6,060 nt of DNA. Origin: Gammaproteobacteria bacterium (lineage in GTDB: Bacteria > Pseudomonadota > Gammaproteobacteria > JAABTG01). Positions 1 through 6,060 of this stretch are shown here, piece after piece. The DNA lies in contig JASJBY010000277.1 in assembly GCA_030066245.1 (NCBI GenBank), positions 1 through 6,060 of the forward strand, read 5' to 3'. Both the position numbers and the translations under genes were made by a program. Below the pieces are notes generated by a model. The model saw only the letters and a list, made by a program, of their open reading frames with translations. It did not search any database and had not been told where the DNA came from. Numbering within the stretch: position 1 is the stretch's first letter; every line of letters starts with the position of its first letter.

Positions 1-1097
1 TGCTTTTCTACGTCAGCCGCGGCGCGCGCGTCGTTCGCCTGGACGCCGTGGCTTACCTGTGGAAGCAGCAGGGGACGCCCTGCATTCATCTGCCGGAAAC
101 CCACGAGATCGTGAAATTGCTCAGAGACGTGCTCGATATGCTGGCACCCGGTACGCTGCTGGTGACCGACAGCAACATGCCGACCGCCGAGACGCTGAGC
201 TATTTCGGGTCGGGGGACGAAGCGCATCTGGTCTACCGGTCCAGCCTGCCGGCGCTGCTGCTGCACGCCCTGCACCGGGGCAGCAGCCGCTACCTGAAGC
301 GCTGGCTGGCATCCCTTCCCGGCTTGCCCGGCGGTTGCACTTATTTGAACTTCACGGCGTCCCACGATGGAATCGGGATTGCGCCCCTTGAGGGCGTGCT
401 GCCCGATGCGCAGCGCGCAGCCCTGGTCGCCGCCGTGAAGGAACGGGGCGGCTTTGTGTCAACACGCACCGGTCCCGATGGCTCGCAGCAACCCTATGAG
501 CTGAATATTTCCTATTTCGATGCACTGGCTGATCCGGGAGAGCCCCGTTCAGCCACCCATGTGGCCCGATTCCTCTGCTCTCAAGCCATTATGCTCGCCC
601 TGCAGGGGATCCCCGTCGTGTACTTTCACAGTCTGATCGCGACCCACAATGACCAGGAGGGGGTCAACAGCACCGGCCAGGTGCGGGCGATAAATCGGGG
701 ACGCTGGGACGAGGGAGAACTGCTGGAGCGGCTCGGGAAACCCAGAACGCCACATGCCCGGGTGTTCCATGCTTACTCGCGCCTTTTGAAGCTGCGTGCC
801 GAGCATCCGAGCTTTCATCCGGACGGCGGCCAGCGCGTGCTCGATTTGAGTGATGGACTGTTCGGCATTGAACGTACCTCGCCGGACGGTACGGAGACCA
901 TACTGGCGGTGAGCAACCTGACGGCTGGACACAGGAAGCTGCAGTTGGACGACGGCCTCGTAAGTGCCTTCCGGAGCCGTCAGTGGGAGGAACTGATCAC
1001 CGGAAAGCCCAGCACGGGCGCCGGCGCCCGGACCTGGCAGCTTGCTGCATACGAGACTGTCTGGCTGAGAGCAGCCAACGCTGTGTCCGGTGAGTGA
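1..1097 (+). CDS. GH13_18 sugar phosphorylase (sucrose/glucosylglycerate phosphorylase-like), 3' part
   Basis: This is the C-terminal part (364 codons from base 3, TGA at 1095-1097) of a family GH13 subfamily 18 glucoside phosphorylase. These cytoplasmic retaining enzymes split an alpha-glucoside with phosphate to give glucose 1-phosphate. The frame is open to the left edge, so the start and the first ~200 residues lie outside; the GTG at 48 is internal. Visible in order: VRLDAVAYLWK with the nucleophile Asp at 42-44; PCIHLPETHE; VTDSN, where the family has its acid/base Glu and this protein has Asp (168-170); the SYFGSGDEAHLVY block; NFTASHDGIGI with the transition-state Asp at 366-368; NISYFDAL; GIPVVYFHSL; NDQEGVNSTG; INRGRWD; and a C-terminal beta domain. 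As I recall the family, spacing is undisturbed, so the substitutions are not frameshifts. Substrate cannot be assigned: glucosylglycerate, glucosylglycerol and sucrose all remain possible. The gene is convergent with the RNase gene. Confidence 0.92.
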   Translation, partial: LFYVSRGARVVRLDAVAYLWKQQGTPCIHLPETHEIVKLLRDVLDMLAPGTLLVTDSNMPTAETLSYFGSGDEAHLVYRSSLPALLLHALHRGSSRYLKRWLASLPGLPGGCTYLNFTASHDGIGIAPLEGVLPDAQRAALVAAVKERGGFVSTRTGPDGSQQPYELNISYFDALADPGEPRSATHVARFLCSQAIMLALQGIPVVYFHSLIATHNDQEGVNSTGQVRAINRGRWDEGELLERLGKPRTPHARVFHAYSRLLKLRAEHPSFHPDGGQRVLDLSDGLFGIERTSPDGTETILAVSNLTAGHRKLQLDDGLVSAFRSRQWEELITGKPSTGAGARTWQLAAYETVWLRAANAVSGE

Positions 1098-1154
1098 CAG
1101 ATGGGTCTCGGCTTGTCCCCACAGTAAGCCGCGCTGAAGGCCCGAGCCCGCAGC

Positions 1155-2171
1155 CTAGTTCGCATAGCCCACGGGATCGATCCGAAAACTGTTGCCGCAG
1201 TTGGAACTGTACTTCGGTTCCGCGCGTTTCATGAGCTCGCCGAGAGATTCCGCCTTGGAGAGCGTTGCCGGTAGATTGACATACACGTCCACCAGGTTGC
1301 CGTCTCTGCACCTGAGCTGCAGGCGTTTGTGAGCGTCTGCGCCCAGCGCGCAGTCCACGCGTTCATGGAAGGACTGCTCGCTGATCTCCCGGCCCATGTT
1401 GCGTGACATGAAATACGCCATGCCCGATTCGTTGAACTGGCGCGCCAGGTCTACGGCGTGTTCGAAATAGCCATCGATGGTCCAATGCGTTTGGCATGTG
1501 CCGTGTTTGAACCATTCGTGGCGCTGCAAACAGGAACCGGCCGCCGCGCTCGGCATGATCTCTTCCAGCTCCTTGCGCACCGCGGCACGCAGATCCAGCA
1601 TCGGATAATTGCAGAAATGACCGGACTGGCTCTTTATCTCGCCGCAGTAGTTGTAATGCGTTCCACACGCCTTCTTGTTCGGCCACAGGCCATGCAGAGT
1701 GAAATGGCGTGCGTGCCCGGCGTCACTGGAGTCGGTGCGGCACTCCGGCTTCTCCCGGTGCGTTTCGCAGAACGCAGGCTGCCAGCTCAACGCGAGCACG
1801 TGGCTGTCGGCGAGGCCCGCGGTATTGCAGGTCCCGGCACGCCCTCCACCGTGGCTGCCGTCGCCAACCTGAACGTCTCCCATCACGCAACGCTTGGAGA
1901 CCCAGCGTTCTGGCGGGTGTGCGCCATGCACTCGAATTCGGTACCAGAACGGGGTTGCGGGCCGGTCTACCGCGAAGACCTGATACGACTCACCCACTTT
2001 CAGGCTGACCTGGCCCGGATTGCTGCGTTTGTTCTTGGACACGTAGGCGGCGCAGGCCTGCGCCGCGCTGACCGTGCCGGTCGCGGGAGCTCCGGCACGA
2101 GCTGAGTCCGCCAGCATGAGAGCGGTCAGAAGGATGGGCAGGGCCGCAAATCTTATGATGCCACGGGTCAT
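1155..2171 (-). CDS. Secreted ribonuclease T2 family protein with N-terminal SH3-like module
   Basis: This 338-residue RNase T2 endoribonuclease is predicted to be exported and to cleave single-stranded RNA through a 2',3'-cyclic phosphate. Residues 1-26 form a signal peptide: basic MTRGIIR, a hydrophobic core, and an SARA|GAPA cleavage site. Residues ~50-95 (KVGESYQVFAVDR, WYRIRV, RWVSKRCV) resemble an SH3-like beta module. The RNase domain starts near 122 with VLALSWQPAFC. Active-site segment CAS1 is FTLHGLWP (157-164, His160), and CAS2 is HEWFKHGTC (218-226, with Glu219 and His223 as catalytic residues). Thirteen cysteines (40, 95, 115, 135, 144, 169, 176, 187, 214, 226, 274, 288, 325) suit a disulfide-rich periplasmic or extracellular protein. 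The ATG at 2171 is preceded by AAGAGG eight bases upstream. The catalytic set is intact, so activity is likely. The role could be RNA scavenging, as for E. coli RNase I, but the neighbours do not show it. Confidence 0.95.
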   Translation of the reverse strand: MTRGIIRFAALPILLTALMLADSARAGAPATGTVSAAQACAAYVSKNKRSNPGQVSLKVGESYQVFAVDRPATPFWYRIRVHGAHPPERWVSKRCVMGDVQVGDGSHGGGRAGTCNTAGLADSHVLALSWQPAFCETHREKPECRTDSSDAGHARHFTLHGLWPNKKACGTHYNYCGEIKSQSGHFCNYPMLDLRAAVRKELEEIMPSAAAGSCLQRHEWFKHGTCQTHWTIDGYFEHAVDLARQFNESGMAYFMSRNMGREISEQSFHERVDCALGADAHKRLQLRCRDGNLVDVYVNLPATLSKAESLGELMKRAEPKYSSNCGNSFRIDPVGYAN

Positions 2172-2268
2172 CTAAGGTGCCTCTTGGCCGGCAGTCTGCG
2201 CATGCAATCGGCGGAGCCTCTTGTTACTGCATCCAACGCCTTGCGGGAGCGTGCTCCGTTCTGGAATG
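2172..2268 (-). other. Intergenic gap between the thioesterase and RNase T2 genes
   Basis: This 97-bp spacer lies between two minus-strand genes. It contains a small GGAGC/GCTCC inverted repeat near 2245-2256 with almost no loop and no following T-run on the minus strand, so I do not call a terminator. An 8-bp direct repeat (minus-strand CAAGAGGC at 2223-2216 and 2186-2179) is present, and its second copy overlaps the RNase ribosome binding site. I found no convincing -35/-10 pair. Whether the RNase gene has its own promoter or is read through from upstream cannot be decided here. Confidence 0.3.
2180..2185 (-). promoter_or_regulatory. Ribosome binding site of the RNase T2 gene
   Basis: AAGAGG on the minus strand lies eight bases before the ATG at 2171-2169. 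It is a moderate Shine-Dalgarno match at normal spacing and agrees with the start chosen from the signal peptide. The same octamer (CAAGAGGC) occurs again at 2223-2216, with no start codon in reach. Confidence 0.5.
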
Positions 2269-2802
2269 CTATTTCACCGCTCGCAGGTTGGCTTCAACCG
2301 TCTTTTGGCTTCGTGCCAGCGCAGATAAGCGGGGGCCGTGGTACGGCGTGCCGGTAATCTCGAAAAGCTCCGCAGTCGGCACGGAGCTCTTCCTGCCCCG
2401 TTTCCGGAAGCGCCCCTTGATGAATCCGGTGGCGACAGCTTCACCCCTGTGGACGAATCTCTGGGTCATGAACACGTCCTTGTCGTCCCAAGACTCGATA
2501 GCCGTGAACAGCTCGAAACCATCAAACAGCTTGAGAGACTTCCTGAATCGAATACTTTCGGACACAACGACCGGATAGTATCCACCCGCCATGAGCTTCC
2601 AGAATACCCCCGACCTCATCATCAGATCGAACCGCCCCAGGTCCATAATGGACAGGTAGCGGCTGTTGTTCATGTGAAAGTTCAGATCGAGATCCAGGGG
2701 CTGAACTCGAAACCGCGTTCGACACTGATCGAAGACGCCAATCTTCCGGGACACGCGAATTCTTTTCAGCATTAGCAGGAGAAAACGCAGGTAGAGATTC
2801 AT
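2269..2802 (-). CDS. THEM6-like hotdog-fold acyl-CoA thioesterase
   Basis: This 177-residue single-domain thioesterase of the 4HBT/THEM6-like hotdog group is predicted to hydrolyse acyl-CoA (or acyl-ACP) thioesters. The first ~16 residues (MNLYLRFLLLMLKRIR) form a hydrophobic, then basic, N-terminus, as in THEM6-type proteins, suggesting membrane association. The hotdog helix motif DLDLNFHMNN covers residues 37-46. It resembles the DLDVNQHVNN of plant acyl-ACP thioesterases, whose D-x-N-x-H residues are catalytic, so Asp39, Asn41 and His43 are the likely counterparts. Further conserved blocks are SIMDLGRFDLMMRSG, GYYPVVVSESIRFRKSL and ESWDDKDVFMTQRFV. The frame is open upstream to a TTG at 2958, but I chose the ATG at 2802. 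Family members as I recall them begin MNLY-like, GAGAAG lies five bases before this ATG, and the upstream stretch is compositionally unlike coding sequence. The natural acyl substrate is unknown. Confidence 0.92.
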   Translation of the reverse strand: MNLYLRFLLLMLKRIRVSRKIGVFDQCRTRFRVQPLDLDLNFHMNNSRYLSIMDLGRFDLMMRSGVFWKLMAGGYYPVVVSESIRFRKSLKLFDGFELFTAIESWDDKDVFMTQRFVHRGEAVATGFIKGRFRKRGRKSSVPTAELFEITGTPYHGPRLSALARSQKTVEANLRAVK

Positions 2803-2954
2803 CACGGCTTCTCGGGCTCTGGAGGCGCTCCGAAATACCTTACAGGAATGTCCGTACGGGACGTTGGTCGAGCGGCGCAGATGGCGGGCGGCGCATGGAT
2901 AGTTGGAGCTCGGCGTCTCCGCTTCCCGGCAGGCCAGGGGCGCGGCCGGCGTCT
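2803..2954 (-). other. Intergenic gap between valS and the thioesterase gene
   Basis: This 152-bp spacer is also an open extension of the thioesterase frame from a TTG (2958-2956) that overlaps the valS TGA. A hand count of that extension gives GC of about 60, 65 and 77% at codon positions 1, 2 and 3. The second-position value is high for protein coding, so I treat it as untranslated. It holds an 8-bp palindrome CCGTACGG at 2852-2859 and a GAGAAG ribosome-binding-like sequence next to the 2802 start. No stem followed by a T-run and no clear promoter were found. Confidence 0.4.
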
Positions 2955-5852
<2,898 letters not shown>

Positions 5853-5856
5853 GGTG

Positions 5857-5862
5857 TCCTTT
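5857..5862 (-). promoter_or_regulatory. Ribosome binding site of valS
   Basis: AAAGGA on the minus strand is followed by CACC and then the ATG at 5852. The match to the anti-Shine-Dalgarno sequence is strong, though the spacing is on the short side. It fixes the valS start, which also gives the family-typical MDKTYSP N-terminus. Confidence 0.7.
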
Positions 5863-5909
5863 ACGTGAGCCCCGGCAGGCTTGGGCTGTTCAAGGGGGGA
5901 TAAGCGCTA

Positions 5910-5915
5910 AGTATA
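5910..5915 (-). promoter_or_regulatory. Possible -10 box of a valS promoter
   Basis: TATACT on the minus strand (five of six matches to TATAAT) lies 57 bases before the valS ATG, in the gap after the preceding stop codon. A start near 5903 would give a leader of about 50 nt. No good TTGACA-like hexamer sits 16-18 bases upstream (the sequence there is GCCGTG-like), so the call rests on the -10 alone. An imperfect hairpin (CCGGAG/CTTCGG around a GCGG loop, one G-T pair) ends just upstream at about 5917 and might belong to the end of the preceding gene. Confidence 0.3.
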
Positions 5916-6003
5916 TCCGAAGCCGCCTCCGGCACGGCTCGTGGCAGCAGGTCGCGGGCGCGCTGAAGGAGGGGCTGTGGCGCCGGTGGCGACAGCTTGT
6001 GGG

Positions 6004-6060
6004 TCAGTCCGGATCCTCGGACTGGCGTCGGGTCAGCTGGTAGAGTATTTCCGGCAGGAC
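6004..6060 (-). CDS. C-terminal 18 codons of an unidentified gene upstream of valS
   Basis: Read from the right edge, the minus strand encodes VLPEILYQLTRRQSEDPD and then a TGA at 6006-6004. By hand count 14 of the 18 third positions are G or C, matching the neighbouring genes. The competing frame that stays open to about 5862 is rich in A/T at third positions and gives a proline-rich product. I therefore take this frame as the real gene end. In many gammaproteobacteria holC lies directly upstream of valS, but this tail does not remind me of HolC and is too short to assign. Confidence 0.45.
   Translation of the reverse strand, partial: VLPEILYQLTRRQSEDPD

Noticed and set aside
1098..1154. 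Possible bidirectional terminator between the convergent genes (CGGCTT at 1109-1114 pairing with AAGCCG at 1126-1131)
   Set aside because: The stem has only six pairs with an 11-nt loop and no T-run on either side, so it is too weak to call as an intrinsic terminator.
1458..2105. 215-codon frame antisense to the RNase T2 gene
   Set aside because: The RNase frame has a signal peptide and both catalytic motifs. The antisense product shows no domain and no plausible ribosome binding site.
2179..2223. 8-bp direct repeat GCCTCTTG at 2179-2186 and 2216-2223
   Set aside because: There are two short copies only, one being part of a ribosome binding site. This is expected by chance and is not evidence for an operator or mobile element.
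2338..2775. 145-codon plus-strand frame over the thioesterase
   Set aside because: It mirrors the hotdog gene codon structure and encodes nothing recognisable, so it is a shadow frame.
2852..2859. Palindrome CCGTACGG in the valS-thioesterase gap as a possible operator
   Set aside because: It is a single 8-bp palindrome with no second copy and no adjacent promoter, so chance is sufficient to explain it.
5862..6058. Open minus-strand frame running from the right edge to a TAA just before valS
   Set aside because: Its third positions are A/T-rich (about 7 of the first 18 are G/C) and the product is proline-rich without recognisable features. The alternative frame ending at 6004 has coding-like composition.

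Overview
The window looks like chromosome from a GC-rich gammaproteobacterium. The evidence is a full-length proteobacterial-type valyl-tRNA synthetase, a THEM6-like thioesterase of the kind common in Marinobacter, Halomonas and Pseudomonas relatives, and strong G/C preference at third codon positions. A halophilic or osmotolerant species is possible, because the enzyme at the left edge belongs to the glucosylglycerate/glucosylglycerol/sucrose phosphorylase group. That is an inference only. No tRNA, rRNA, CRISPR array, insertion sequence, transposase or phage gene is visible.

Layout from left to right. Positions 1-1097 (+) hold the C-terminal two thirds of a GH13 subfamily 18 sugar phosphorylase whose 5' end lies outside the window. 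It converges on a minus-strand series across a 57-bp gap that has no convincing terminator. In transcription order (right to left) the minus-strand series is: the last 18 codons of an unidentified gene (6060-6004); a 151-bp gap with a TATACT box and a Shine-Dalgarno sequence; valS (5852-2955); a 152-bp gap; a hotdog-fold acyl-CoA thioesterase (2802-2269); a 97-bp gap; and a secreted RNase T2 with an N-terminal SH3-like module (2171-1155).

The minus-strand genes are co-directional, but gaps of about 100-150 bp argue against tight translational coupling. ValRS is a housekeeping enzyme. The thioesterase probably acts on acyl-CoAs at the membrane, and the RNase acts in the periplasm or outside the cell. 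I see no functional pathway linking them.

No new multi-gene system is apparent. The most notable signal is in the sugar phosphorylase: the catalytic nucleophile and the transition-state Asp are present, but the position of the general acid/base Glu is an Asp (VTDSN where relatives have VTETN), and nearby subsite residues have also changed. Smaller points are an enlarged connective segment in the ValRS editing domain and a start-site question for the thioesterase. The long open frames antisense to valS and the RNase gene are best explained as GC3 shadows.
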